A stretch of DNA of 64,000 bases, from positions 1,650,501-1,714,500 of the forward strand of contig NZ_CP024311.1 of NCBI RefSeq assembly GCF_002944315.1, written 5' to 3'. The notes beneath the pieces are model-generated. The model had not been told where the DNA came from and did no database searches. It saw only the letters and a list, made by a program, of their open reading frames with translations. The position numbers were made by a program, and so were the translations under genes. Shown here piece by piece: positions 42,841 to 51,716 of the stretch. Source of the stretch: Rhizobium sp. NXC24. GTDB taxonomy: Bacteria; Pseudomonadota; Alphaproteobacteria; Rhizobiales; Rhizobiaceae. Positions within the stretch are counted from its first letter, which is position 1, and each line of letters opens with the position of its first letter.

Positions 42841-44277
42841 GTGAACACCTTACCTACCGTCGCCAAGTCCCGCCTAGAAACATCCTTCCTCACGAGTGTC
42901 GATTCTTACATCGACCACGCACTCAGTCATTTGAGCTTATCCGATGGATTGGCAGAGCGGATCAAAGCCTGCAATTCGACCTATACGGTTCGCTTCGGCG
43001 TTCGGCTACGCGGACGAATGTATAGTTTCACGGGCTGGCGTTCTGTTCACAGCGAGCATGTCGAACCAGCCAAGGGTGGCATCCGCTACTCTTTGCTGTC
43101 GGATCAAGAAGAGGTTGAAGCGCTTGCAGCTCTGATGAGCCTCAAATGTGCCGTGGTTGACGTACCATTCGGAGGTTCGAAAGGCGCACTACGGATCGAT
43201 CCTTCGGAGTGGGAGCCCCACGAGTTGGAGCGCATCACACGCCGCTTTACCCAGGAACTTGCGAAGCGGAATCTAATTTGTCCCGGCCGCAACGTTCCGG
43301 CGCCCGATATGGGCACAGGTGAACGCGAAATGGCTTGGATGGCCGATGAATACAAGCGGACAGGCCCATCCGATGTCGTCAACGCAAACGCCTGTGTAAC
43401 GGGCAAGCCGCTTGCAAGGGGAGGGATTGCGGGAAGGACGGAGGCGACAGGGCGAGGAGTGCAATTTGCCATCCAGAGCTACCTTCGAGATACGAACGAG
43501 CCGGGAATAGACGGCCGTCGCGATCTCGGGCAGATGACGATCGTCGTGCAGGGATTTGGAAACGTTGGCTATCACGCCGCCAAGTTCCTAAGCGAGGATG
43601 ATGGTGCCAAGGTAATCGCAATTGTGGAGCGTGACGGGTATATCGCCAACATGAAGGGCCTCCCAATCGAGGAGGTCAAACGCTACCAGGCCGCGCATGG
43701 CACGATTCTTGGCTTTCCCGGCGCGACGAGCGTCGCAGAGCCTGGTGCCGGTCTCAACGTCGAATGCGACATACTGATACCGGCAGCAATGGAAAATGCG
43801 ATAACGGAAGAAAACGTCTCTGCGATCCGCGCGAGACTGATCGCGGAGGGCGCTAACGGTCCGGTAAGCTTTGGAGCAGAGCAAGCGCTGACCGAACGGG
43901 GCGTTGTTGTGCTACCCGACCTTTTCGTGAACGCAGGGGGTGTGGTTGTCAGCTATTTCGAATGGGTGAAGAACATCACCCATATTTCCTTCGGATTGAT
44001 GGAGAGGCGTCGGCGAGAGCGCCGGAATCTTCAGATAACCCAGGCAATGGAAGCCATGACTGACAAGCCATTTCCTGAGGACCAGAAAGATGAATTTCTG
44101 GAGGGCGGCGGGGAAATTGATCTCGTGAGATCCGGTTTGGAAGACGTCATGAGGAGCGCGTACGACAACATTGCAGCACTCAAGCGTTCGTCTCCGCAGA
44201 TCAAGACATTCCGCACCGCAGCTTATGTGATTGCAATTCGCAAGATCGCGGATGCATATCAAGCAATTGGGATTTAG
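42841..44277 (+). CDS. Glu/Leu/Phe/Val dehydrogenase
   Basis: The 478-aa protein is an amino-acid dehydrogenase of the glutamate type: PAKGGIRYS, PFGGSKGAL with catalytic Lys, PAPDMGTGEREMAW with the catalytic Asp, and Rossmann VQGFGNVGYHAA. GTG 42841 with GGAG seven bases upstream is the best start, and the longer TTG version runs into the cupin gene. Reaction by family is reversible oxidative deamination to a 2-oxo acid and ammonium with NAD(P). Inferred role: removing nitrogen from catabolic amino acids. Confidence 0.88.
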   Translation: MNTLPTVAKSRLETSFLTSVDSYIDHALSHLSLSDGLAERIKACNSTYTVRFGVRLRGRMYSFTGWRSVHSEHVEPAKGGIRYSLLSDQEEVEALAALMSLKCAVVDVPFGGSKGALRIDPSEWEPHELERITRRFTQELAKRNLICPGRNVPAPDMGTGEREMAWMADEYKRTGPSDVVNANACVTGKPLARGGIAGRTEATGRGVQFAIQSYLRDTNEPGIDGRRDLGQMTIVVQGFGNVGYHAAKFLSEDDGAKVIAIVERDGYIANMKGLPIEEVKRYQAAHGTILGFPGATSVAEPGAGLNVECDILIPAAMENAITEENVSAIRARLIAEGANGPVSFGAEQALTERGVVVLPDLFVNAGGVVVSYFEWVKNITHISFGLMERRRRERRNLQITQAMEAMTDKPFPEDQKDEFLEGGGEIDLVRSGLEDVMRSAYDNIAALKRSSPQIKTFRTAAYVIAIRKIADAYQAIGI

Positions 44278-44320
44278 CGCGAGCTAGAGGGAGACCGACA
44301 TAGTCCGGAAATATTACGGG

Positions 44321-45208
44321 TTGCCGCCCTTAACGACGCTCGCCGTCTTCGAAGCTGCTGCACGCAACTTGAATTTCACTCGTGCAGCGGACGAATTGAA
44401 CGTAACTGTGGGGGCAATCAGCCGACAGGTCAAGGCATTGGAAGATGAGCTGGGAGTGAAGCTCTTCATCCGAGAAAAGAGTGGTGTACAGCTCACACCA
44501 TCTGCGCAGGACTTGTTCGCGGAGGTTGCGGCAAGCTTTTCGCGTTGTGCGAACGCGATCCAAGCCGTCAAATTGGACCAGCGACGTGCCAACGTAACAT
44601 TCGCATGTACTGATGGTTTCGCGACGTTCTGGTTGATGCCGCGAATGCAAGAATTTTGGTCTCGGTATCCTCATATCAGCGTCAATCATCTGATCTCCGA
44701 ACATGTGCGCGATATGCGCAACGCTGAAGTAGATCTGTTCGTGAGGCCCGCGTCCGGCGCTTGGCCAAATGAGCGGACTGAAATGCTATTCGATGATCTC
44801 ATCTATCCGGTATGCGGGCCTGAATTCGCTGAAAGGCATCGAGATATCATTCCATCTGATTTGCCGGATCTTCCGTTGCTGGACATGGATTGGGTTAATC
44901 TCGACTGGCCCCGATGGCTGGAGTTTTTGCAGGCGCAAGCTATCCCTCACCAGGGGCTTCGAGGGCAACGTTTCGGTCAACTATCAGTGATGCTTAGCGC
45001 AGCCGCAGCAAATCAGGGCGTGGGGTTGGGTTGGGATTCGTTGGTCCGTCCTTTGGTCGAGGAGGGAAGGCTTGTACGGCTTACCAATTTGTCGATGCCC
45101 GATCCAGTGGGGTTCTGTTTGGCTTGGAATGAACGGAAGCCGTTATCGCCATCGGCAATCATCCTGAAAGACTGGATCCTAGAGCAAGCGAGAGCGATGC
45201 AGTCGTAG
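44321..45208 (+). CDS. LysR-family (GcvA-like) regulator
   Basis: The 295-aa product has an HTH of the GcvA/AmpR type (LTTLAVFEAAARNLNFTRAA then VTVGAISRQVKALEDELG) and a substrate domain with CTDGFATFWLMPRM. The start is uncertain: TTG 44321 is the only in-frame start before LPPLTTL, and the preceding codons (VRKYYG) read like LysR sequence without an ATG, so the start codon may be unusual or a base may be missing. It lies between the dehydrogenase and the betaine monooxygenase genes and likely regulates one of them. Confidence 0.82.
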   Translation: MPPLTTLAVFEAAARNLNFTRAADELNVTVGAISRQVKALEDELGVKLFIREKSGVQLTPSAQDLFAEVAASFSRCANAIQAVKLDQRRANVTFACTDGFATFWLMPRMQEFWSRYPHISVNHLISEHVRDMRNAEVDLFVRPASGAWPNERTEMLFDDLIYPVCGPEFAERHRDIIPSDLPDLPLLDMDWVNLDWPRWLEFLQAQAIPHQGLRGQRFGQLSVMLSAAAANQGVGLGWDSLVRPLVEEGRLVRLTNLSMPDPVGFCLAWNERKPLSPSAIILKDWILEQARAMQS

Positions 45209-45236
45209 CTTGCTCACACCGCCGATGGCGGATTCT

Positions 45237-45268
45237 GCAATAAACTCAAGGCTCCATGAGTTTATTGC
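45237..45268. promoter_or_regulatory. 12-bp inverted repeat upstream of the betaine monooxygenase gene
   Basis: GCAATAAACTCA (45237-45248) and TGAGTTTATTGC (45257-45268) are perfectly symmetric around AGGCTCCA. It lies 28 bases after the LysR stop and 115 before ATG 45383, so it could be an operator for the oxygenase operon, a terminator for the LysR gene, or both. No T-run follows. Confidence 0.5.
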
Positions 45269-45382
45269 GCGATACCGGATGAAAGAGGCGGTGCTACAAC
45301 GATGCTCTCAGCGATGGCGCGGCATTGGGCATTTGTCCTCGGCGGTGCATTGCGCTCCACTGCCAATTCCCGAGAGGCATCG

Positions 45383-46630
45383 ATGGTCACCGCAAGCGAT
45401 ATGTTGAAACTACTAGATAGCAGGAATCCCGGCTTTTCTCTGGAGAGGGCGTTTTACACAGACCCCGACATTTTCAGCCTGGATCTTGAGCATATCTGGT
45501 ATCGCGAATGGCTCTTTGCCGGGCATGTCTGCGAATTGCCGAAGACTGGCAGCTACATCACCCTCCAAGTCGGCGAATATCCGATCATGATCGTCCGCAA
45601 CGCGGATGGCTCGGTTCGCGCCATGCATAACACCTGCAGGCATCGAGGCAGCAAGATCTGCAAGGATGAGAAAGGCACTGCCGCTCGGCTCGTCTGTCCA
45701 TATCACCAGTGGACGTATGGTCTGGACGGGCAACTCCTGTTTGCTCGACACATGAGCTCGGACTTTGACAAAACGCAGTATCCTTTGAGGCAGATCGCCT
45801 GCGAGGTCGTCGAGAACGCAATTTTCATCTCTCTCGCGGAAACCCCGAGCGATTTTAATCTGGTTCGCGATCACATCGTCCCATACCTCGGCATTCATCG
45901 CCTGAGAGATGCCAAGATCGCTCATGAATCTGCGATTATTGAGAAGGGCAACTGGAAGCTCGTCTGGGAAAACAATCGCGAATGCTATCATTGTGCGGCC
46001 AACCACCCTGAGCTGCTGAGGAGTTTCCCAGAAAATTCCAGCGCGGTGGGCCTGGCAGGCGAGAGAGTAGATCCAGACGTTACCGAGCTTTGGACACGGT
46101 GTGAAACGGCTGGTATTGCTAGCCAGTTTAAAGCAAACCCCTCTGGTCAATTCCGGACCACGCGGCAACCGATGCTCGGTGACGCCGTCAGCTATACCAT
46201 GGATGGCAAGGCTGCCGTGACAAAACCGCTCTCCGACGCTAGCGTCGCGGGCCATCTCGGCGCACTCCTCTTTTATCACTACCCATCGAGCTGGAACCAC
46301 TTTCTAACGGATCATGCTGTCACTTTCCGCGTACTGCCGATTAGCCCCACTGAGACCGCTGTCACGACGAAGTGGCTCGTTCACAAGGAGGCGGTTGAGG
46401 GGGTCGACTACGACGTTGACCGGCTGACCCACGTTTGGATCCAAACTAACGATGAGGATCGCCGTGTTGTCGAAGATAACGCTGCTGGCATTCAGTCTCC
46501 CGCTTATCAGCCGGGTCCGTACTCTGAGGAAATTGAGGGCGGCGTGATGCAGTTCGTCAACTGGTACGCCGACACGATGAAGCCGCGCCTCGAAGGTAAG
46601 GCTGACATCCCCTTCCGGAGCGTTGCATGA
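45383..46630 (+). CDS. gbcA: glycine betaine monooxygenase-like Rieske oxygenase, alpha subunit
   Basis: The 415-aa protein has a Rieske [2Fe-2S] site (Cys85, His87, Cys105, His108 in CRHRG and CPYHQW) and a mononuclear iron site (Glu200, His203, His208 in ENNRECYHCAANH). It matches GbcA, and the stachydrine demethylase Stc2 is a close relative. Reaction by family: O2-dependent N-demethylation, for example glycine betaine to dimethylglycine plus formaldehyde. ATG 45383 follows GAGAGG. Its reductase gene overlaps by ATGA. Whether glycine betaine or proline betaine is the substrate cannot be told from sequence here. Confidence 0.85.
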   Translation: MVTASDMLKLLDSRNPGFSLERAFYTDPDIFSLDLEHIWYREWLFAGHVCELPKTGSYITLQVGEYPIMIVRNADGSVRAMHNTCRHRGSKICKDEKGTAARLVCPYHQWTYGLDGQLLFARHMSSDFDKTQYPLRQIACEVVENAIFISLAETPSDFNLVRDHIVPYLGIHRLRDAKIAHESAIIEKGNWKLVWENNRECYHCAANHPELLRSFPENSSAVGLAGERVDPDVTELWTRCETAGIASQFKANPSGQFRTTRQPMLGDAVSYTMDGKAAVTKPLSDASVAGHLGALLFYHYPSSWNHFLTDHAVTFRVLPISPTETAVTTKWLVHKEAVEGVDYDVDRLTHVWIQTNDEDRRVVEDNAAGIQSPAYQPGPYSEEIEGGVMQFVNWYADTMKPRLEGKADIPFRSVA

Positions 46631-47757
46631 ACTCGATAGCTAAGATTTCACGGGAGGGGGCTTCGCTCTTTCCCGCTTGTCCGCCCGCAACGAACGAGAT
46701 TTGGACCGGAGCCGCGTCGAAATTACGCGTTGTGACTGTTGCTGATGAGGCACCGAACGTGAAAACGTTCGTATTCCAACCCGAGCATCCGGCGCTTTTC
46801 AAGTATACAGCTGGGCAGTTTCTTACCCTGGAGTTGTCCGTGCCCGGTGGACTACTTTTACGGACCTACACGATCGCATCGTCCCCATCCAGACCCATGA
46901 CGCTATCGTTGACTGTAAAGGCACAGGTCGACAGTGTCGGTACGCGCTGGATGTTCGAAAACCTCCTACCGGGGAGTCTCGTCAAGGCAATTGGCCCAGC
47001 CGGAAATTTTACACTGGAGCGGTGCCAGCGACCAAAGCTTCTATTCCTGTCTGCGGGATCTGGGATCACCCCGATGATGTCGATGTTACGCTGGCTATCC
47101 GACGTGGCGACGGACGCGGACGTTGCGTTCGTGCACTGTGCCCGCAGCCCGGAAGAGATAATCTTCCGGGAAGAGCTTGCGTCGGCGTCGAGGATATTGC
47201 CGGGTCTCGTGCTGGGGCTTGTGGTCGGTAGGGGAGCATCCGACTGGGAAGGTCTGACAGGGCGTTTGGACATTGCTAAGCTGGAAAGCCTAGTGCCCGA
47301 TTATCTGGAACGCGAAATTTTTTGCTGTGGCCCGGAGGCCTTCATGGAAAATGCAGAAGCTATGGTCGCCCAGCGTGGGTTTGCCATGGCGCATTTCCAT
47401 CAAGAGGCTTTTACTTTTGCTTCACATGGGAACGTCACTCTTCCGACCAAGAAACGAGAACCAGAGTTTCCAAAACCAGAAGGCTCGGCGGATAGTTCGC
47501 ACCGCCTGTGCTTTCGGTCTTCCGGCGTCGAGGACGTCGTCAGAGCAGACGAGACCGTCTTGAATGTCGCCCACCGCAATGGGGTGAGTATACCATCAGT
47601 ATGCGGGATGGGTCTCTGTGGCACGTGCAGAGTGAAGAAAATCAGCGGCCACGTCGAAATGGAACATAATGGCGGCATCACGGAAGACGAAATAGAGGAC
47701 GGCTACATTCTGGCATGCTGTTCAAAGCCGCTCTCCAACATTGAGATCGAAGAATAA
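46627..47757 (+). CDS. gbcB: betaine monooxygenase reductase (GbcB-like), FNR plus C-terminal ferredoxin
   Basis: The 376-aa protein supplies electrons to the oxygenase. FAD binds at RTYTIASSPS and NAD(P) at SAGSGITPMMSML, with CCGPEAFM near the end of the FNR part. A plant-type [2Fe-2S] domain follows with C-x4-C-x2-C (SVCGMGLCGTCR) and a fourth Cys in ILACCSKPL. It overlaps the alpha-subunit gene by four bases. A hypothetical gene follows 12 bases later. Assignment to the Gbc type is firm; substrate follows from the alpha subunit. Confidence 0.88.
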   Translation: MNSIAKISREGASLFPACPPATNEIWTGAASKLRVVTVADEAPNVKTFVFQPEHPALFKYTAGQFLTLELSVPGGLLLRTYTIASSPSRPMTLSLTVKAQVDSVGTRWMFENLLPGSLVKAIGPAGNFTLERCQRPKLLFLSAGSGITPMMSMLRWLSDVATDADVAFVHCARSPEEIIFREELASASRILPGLVLGLVVGRGASDWEGLTGRLDIAKLESLVPDYLEREIFCCGPEAFMENAEAMVAQRGFAMAHFHQEAFTFASHGNVTLPTKKREPEFPKPEGSADSSHRLCFRSSGVEDVVRADETVLNVAHRNGVSIPSVCGMGLCGTCRVKKISGHVEMEHNGGITEDEIEDGYILACCSKPLSNIEIEE

Positions 47758-47769
47758 GGGAGCGGTTAG

Positions 47770-48564
47770 ATGCACGTAATGGCGCTTTTCAAAGGGAGCA
47801 TGTTTGACGCGGCTGTCAACGGTCAGCCTGCGACGCTCGAAGATGTGTTCCCGGGTTGGCACGAGCATGATCGATTTGGTCTTGTTATCGATGAAACTTT
47901 TGGCGGGATAGGGGCGACCCACCTGCTTCAGCTGGCGATGACGGCATTCTATGACATCAAGCCATCGCGTCGGACCGCTGTCACTGTCTACCCGGAGATT
48001 TACGCCTTTCATATCGGAAAGGGTCGCGGGGCTCACGCACATTACGATTTCTGGCCAGCGCGACGTGAAGTTATCCTGAAAACAAACGACCACCGAGAAG
48101 TTCTCGACGCAATTAATGATCGAGGCATCACGAGATTGGCTGTGCCCGACCGGCCAATGAGGGATGTAGTTCACCGCCCAAAGGAAGAAGATGCTGCGTT
48201 TGACCGGATTGCGTCAGCGTTCGTTTATAGTCCATCCGGCAGGACAGCGGACGCTGATCTCACCATCTCCGGCAATGACAAGCGCACCGAGTTCAACCCC
48301 ACCCAAACTTTGAGGCCACTGGCAGAGCTGAGCGTCAACCGAGTTTCATCAGCGACCGGCAAGCCGATCAAAGAGGCGGATGACGCCTTCCTTCACTGGA
48401 TCAGAGAGCGCGAGCACGATCTAACGGAGGATGACAGGCCGCGTGCTCGGGCGATGCGTGAAGTTCTTAAAGTAAACGGTTTGGTGACGGAGAGCTATCG
48501 GCGTGTGAGCGTGGTGGAGGCATTGAAAAGATTGGCGTCCGCAGGCTTGACGGTTACCATGTAG
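47770..48564 (+). CDS. unrecognised protein co-transcribed with the betaine monooxygenase
   Basis: The 264-aa protein begins MHVMALFKGSMFDAAVNGQP, preceded by GGGAG. It has no signal peptide or membrane segment. A His/aromatic-rich patch (FHIGKGRGAHAHYDFWPAR, at about 79-97) could bind metal or a cation. The C-terminus looks helical and DNA-binding-like in charge (ARAMREVLKVNGLVTESYRR). I do not recognise the family. Twelve bases from gbcB, it must be part of the same operon, so a role in the demethylation or its control is plausible. Confidence 0.7.
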   Translation: MHVMALFKGSMFDAAVNGQPATLEDVFPGWHEHDRFGLVIDETFGGIGATHLLQLAMTAFYDIKPSRRTAVTVYPEIYAFHIGKGRGAHAHYDFWPARREVILKTNDHREVLDAINDRGITRLAVPDRPMRDVVHRPKEEDAAFDRIASAFVYSPSGRTADADLTISGNDKRTEFNPTQTLRPLAELSVNRVSSATGKPIKEADDAFLHWIREREHDLTEDDRPRARAMREVLKVNGLVTESYRRVSVVEALKRLASAGLTVTM

Positions 48565-48979
48565 AGTTCGGTCTCTCAATTTTGAATGCTAGCGTTCTTT
48601 GGGGTCGAGAGATGACCAGTTCAAGGCACCTCTCAGCCCTAATTGAGGTCAAGTAGTCAGGGCACGCCAACTTCATCGAATGCTGCGCGGTCGCGCCAAA
48701 GTTCAAGCGCTCGCCTGCTATCAATCTAGGCAGTCGCCTTCTTCGCAATCGTTTCTGCCTGATCGATATGGGTGGCGCCTATCCGTATTGGATCACCATT
48801 ATTGAACGGAGTCATCCGGGACCGGATCGTCGGTTGAGGTCAGGGAGCACCCTATCGTGTTGAGCCCATCTCTACGGTTCGATTGGGTCTTTTGAATAGA
48901 TCAATGGCGCTGCGAGGCCAGACGCGAGACGCAACCCAGTCCATCAAAGATGCATTGTTCGATACGCTGAGGTAACCAA
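48565..48979. other. 415-base gap with a short gene remnant
   Basis: On the minus strand a frame at 48726-48815 reads MTPFNNGDPIRIGATHIDQ and ends EAKK-like (TIAKKATA), which is protein-like but too short to be a gene; it looks like the 3' end of a lost gene. Otherwise no feature is seen. GAGG before ATG 48980 is the next gene's ribosome-binding site. Confidence 0.3.
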
Positions 48980-49921
48980 ATGAGATTTATCTCATACGAT
49001 GCAGGAGTGCCGCTACTCACTTGGGAAGGCGCAATCGATGCTCTGCGAAAAGGGCACAAGCTTGCACGTCCTGAGAGCGAGGACGTCCTGTTAGGGCCGA
49101 GTGGGGCTCTTATGCTTAATCGTACTGCTTACATTCCAGGGCTCGGATATGCCGTCAAGGCAGAAACGACACTTCCGAGCAACGTGACCCAAGGTCTACC
49201 GGCTATACAAGGAGCGGTTTTGTTGTTTGATGCGGAGACAGGATCTGTCAGAGCCGTTATCGACAGTAAGCTGGTCACCGAATTCAAGACGGCTGCCGAT
49301 TCAATCTTGGCTGCGCAACTCCTTGCGCGGCCTGACAGCCGACACCTACTCATCGTCGGCGCTGGAGTGGTAGCCGCAAGTCTCGCGAAGGCCTACAAGT
49401 CGGTATTTCCAGGTTTAGAGCGAATTTCGATTTGGGCGCGACGCTTTGAACAGTCGAAGGGTTTGGTCTCGTCTCTCGGCGATATACCGGTCGAACTTGA
49501 GCCTGTAGAGGACTTGGCTGCCGCCGTTGAAAGAGCCGACATCGTTTCAACTGCGACGGGGTCTGAGGAACCGCTCGTGCTTGGTGATTGGGTCTGTCCA
49601 GGTACTCATATCGACCTAATTGGGGCCTTCACTCCCGACATGAGGGAGTCCGATGATGCTCTTATGGCGAAGGGAACCATCTATGTAGATTTTCGAGACA
49701 CCACAATTGACCGGACGGGCGACCTGATGCAACCAATCGCCACCGGGGCTATTACCCGCGAGGATGTACGCGGCGACCTTTACGACTTGGTCCACTATTC
49801 CTCGACGGCCAGACTCGCTGAGAATGAAATCACTGTCTACAAGAACGGTGGCGGCGCTCATCTGGATCTCATGATCGCGTCCTACATTGCCAACATGTTT
49901 GCGGAAGCGGTGACGGCTTGA
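48980..49921 (+). CDS. ornithine cyclodeaminase/mu-crystallin family protein
   Basis: The 313-aa protein has the family dinucleotide site LLIVGAGVVAASLAKAY and conserved DAETGSVRAVIDSKLVTEFKT and STATGSEEP blocks. Members include ornithine cyclodeaminase and pyrroline- or piperideine-2-carboxylate reductases. ATG follows GAGG at seven bases. It stands alone, facing the proline-racemase-family gene, and would fit a reductase for a cyclic imine from proline-type compounds; inferred. Confidence 0.82.
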   Translation: MRFISYDAGVPLLTWEGAIDALRKGHKLARPESEDVLLGPSGALMLNRTAYIPGLGYAVKAETTLPSNVTQGLPAIQGAVLLFDAETGSVRAVIDSKLVTEFKTAADSILAAQLLARPDSRHLLIVGAGVVAASLAKAYKSVFPGLERISIWARRFEQSKGLVSSLGDIPVELEPVEDLAAAVERADIVSTATGSEEPLVLGDWVCPGTHIDLIGAFTPDMRESDDALMAKGTIYVDFRDTTIDRTGDLMQPIATGAITREDVRGDLYDLVHYSSTARLAENEITVYKNGGGAHLDLMIASYIANMFAEAVTA

Positions 49922-50249
49922 AAGTAGACGGAATGGTGACGGGTCTATAGGCGAGTAGGGATAGAAGAAGCTCTCAGCTGGCGTCTGCTGTACTTCAAAA
50001 TAATCCCTTCATGAGGCGTGGCATCGGAGTGTCCTACCTGGCCGCCGGAGTTGGCATAGGGGTCAATCTGAACGTCTGCACTCGCGACCCAGTAAGTGAA
50101 GTCAATAGGCTCGTCCGGATGATTTGTGAACGCGAAAACCGCCCGTCCTGTCCCTCCCAGCGCAGAACCTTTTGGGCCCTCGTGGCCTAAGACGGGAATG
50201 TAACCTGCGATCCGTTTTCGTCGATCGTGCAGGCAAGGCGTCAGAGATT
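49922..50249. other. 328-base gap with a minus-strand coding-like frame
   Basis: A minus-strand frame of about 85 codons, from around 50224 down to a stop near 49948, reads for example GRAVFAFTNHPDEPIDFTYW. It has no Met start and opens after an in-frame stop, so it looks like the remnant of a gene downstream of the racemase homologue. Family unknown. Confidence 0.3.
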
Positions 50250-51314
50250 CTATTCACTGCCAACAAGAATATCAGCCAGGCCGTCTAGCGGCGTCAGGGG
50301 ATCGTTGAGGTCAACGACGAGCTGTGATTTGGCCGTAATCCAACCCGAACCACTTACTTCTGCCCGCACACCGACATGGCCATGATACTCCGAGAGATCC
50401 AGGATGGATGCTTTTAGTTCGCTATCGAATACGGATTTGGTGCGGAGGGTGTCGCCAACCTTGAGTTGGCCTCGATGCACCAACTGGACCATGACTGCCG
50501 TGCTAGGAACGCCAGCGGGAGCACGGCACACGCTGTTGCGCGGGAATTCGTAGCAGCAGACACGGCGCTCCCAGCAATCACCGACCTCCTCGGCTTCGCC
50601 CGCAAAGAGAACGAACGAAATCGGACCCTCGTCGCCATAAACCGGATGGAGCGGGTGGATCGCAGACCGCATCGCAGGCACGAGTTTACGGGCAAGAGCA
50701 ACTATCTCTTCTTCTTCATCTCGAACCAACGAGAAGCCAAACTCTGCCGCATTGAAAATGGGATAAAAGGCACCGGTCCAAATCAGATCAAACTTTACCT
50801 CGCCGAAGCCTGGAATGTCGACGCTCAGACCTTCTCCGGCCACATATGATGGTGTCTTGGCACGATAGCTGACCCGTTTGACTTTGCCGTCTCGGCATAG
50901 AGCGTCGACTTCAATCAAGCCTCCGGGTGCCTCCAGGACAAGATTGTTGATCCCCTCAGACATTTTGAGGCGGCCAGTTTCAAGCAATGCTATTGCCGTG
51001 CTCATAGTGTTAGTCCCGGAGATTAGTGGGTACCCCATCAATTCCATAATAATGAATCCGGCGTCCGCGTTCGGTGCCGATGGGGCAACTACAAGGTCAG
51101 CGAACAGGGATGGATGTCCGCCTCGCGGTTCATGCAATAGCAGCTTTCGCAGCCCGTCTGCCTTTTCTTTGATGAAGTGCATTTTCTCGAAAACTGAGCG
51201 GCCCGGGGGTTCTTTGACGCCGCCAAGGACAATTCGATGGAGGTCACCACCGACGTGAACATCGACTACATCGACGGTTCCGGCGATTTGATAAGACAGT
51301 GAGGTAAAGGCCAT
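50250..51314 (-). CDS. proline racemase-family protein lacking both catalytic Cys
   Basis: The 354-aa protein matches the proline racemase/hydroxyproline epimerase family (MAFTSLSYQIAGTVDVVDVH, the RGGHPSLFADLVVAP region, GYPLISGTNTMSTA). In the family the first catalytic Cys is in MCGHG and the second in SPCGTGTSA. Here these read ISGTNT and RAPAGVPSTA, so neither Cys is present (Ser and Ala). This is unlike Cys/Cys epimerases or Cys/Thr dehydratases. ATG 51314 has GGAGG upstream. It may be an epimerase-like binding protein or use new chemistry; substrate could be a proline betaine. Confidence 0.78.
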   Translation of the reverse strand: MAFTSLSYQIAGTVDVVDVHVGGDLHRIVLGGVKEPPGRSVFEKMHFIKEKADGLRKLLLHEPRGGHPSLFADLVVAPSAPNADAGFIIMELMGYPLISGTNTMSTAIALLETGRLKMSEGINNLVLEAPGGLIEVDALCRDGKVKRVSYRAKTPSYVAGEGLSVDIPGFGEVKFDLIWTGAFYPIFNAAEFGFSLVRDEEEEIVALARKLVPAMRSAIHPLHPVYGDEGPISFVLFAGEAEEVGDCWERRVCCYEFPRNSVCRAPAGVPSTAVMVQLVHRGQLKVGDTLRTKSVFDSELKASILDLSEYHGHVGVRAEVSGSGWITAKSQLVVDLNDPLTPLDGLADILVGSE

Positions 51315-51447
51315 CCCTAAATATTCCTCCCATTCGTGTTGGAAAAGATCTCGCAACGTGTTGCTTTGACGTGAGCAACGTACAGAGAGCATTGCGGGGA
51401 CGTAACAGAGAGGAGAGCGCAACCTGCGACAATAATTCTCGTCTTTG

Positions 51448-51462
51448 ATAAAACTGCCCTAT
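51448..51462. promoter_or_regulatory. T-N11-A palindrome upstream of the racemase homologue
   Basis: ATAAAACTGCCCTAT within TCTTTGATAAAAC shares its flank with the sites at 31843 and 36317. It is 133 bases upstream of ATG 51314. Confidence 0.5.
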
Positions 51463-51716
51463 GCTCTTGGTTCGAATTTTTTGGCCCGCGAGTTCGTTCG
51501 CAAGAACGAGTGTACCGCACCCTTCGGCAGCGAGTAGTCCGGTATTTGGGTGGGGATTCGCATCCGTTGCTGCTGTATTTCCGATTGGCGTTGCGCTCCG
51601 ATACGCGTGGGGCGATCTCTCAGCTGGAAGATCGTCATTCTGTTCAATGGCAATTGGTTACTGGCCTGAGGCCGCATACCCCAGACGAGAGTCAGGTTCC
51701 CGTCGAGAAGTATTGA

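Noticed and set aside
45413..46300. 295-codon minus-strand frame
   Set aside because: Lies inside the Rieske oxygenase gene on the other strand and encodes no recognisable product.
51459..51677. 72-codon minus-strand frame
   Set aside because: Overlaps a gap with an FAH relic, lacks a ribosome-binding site and resembles no protein.
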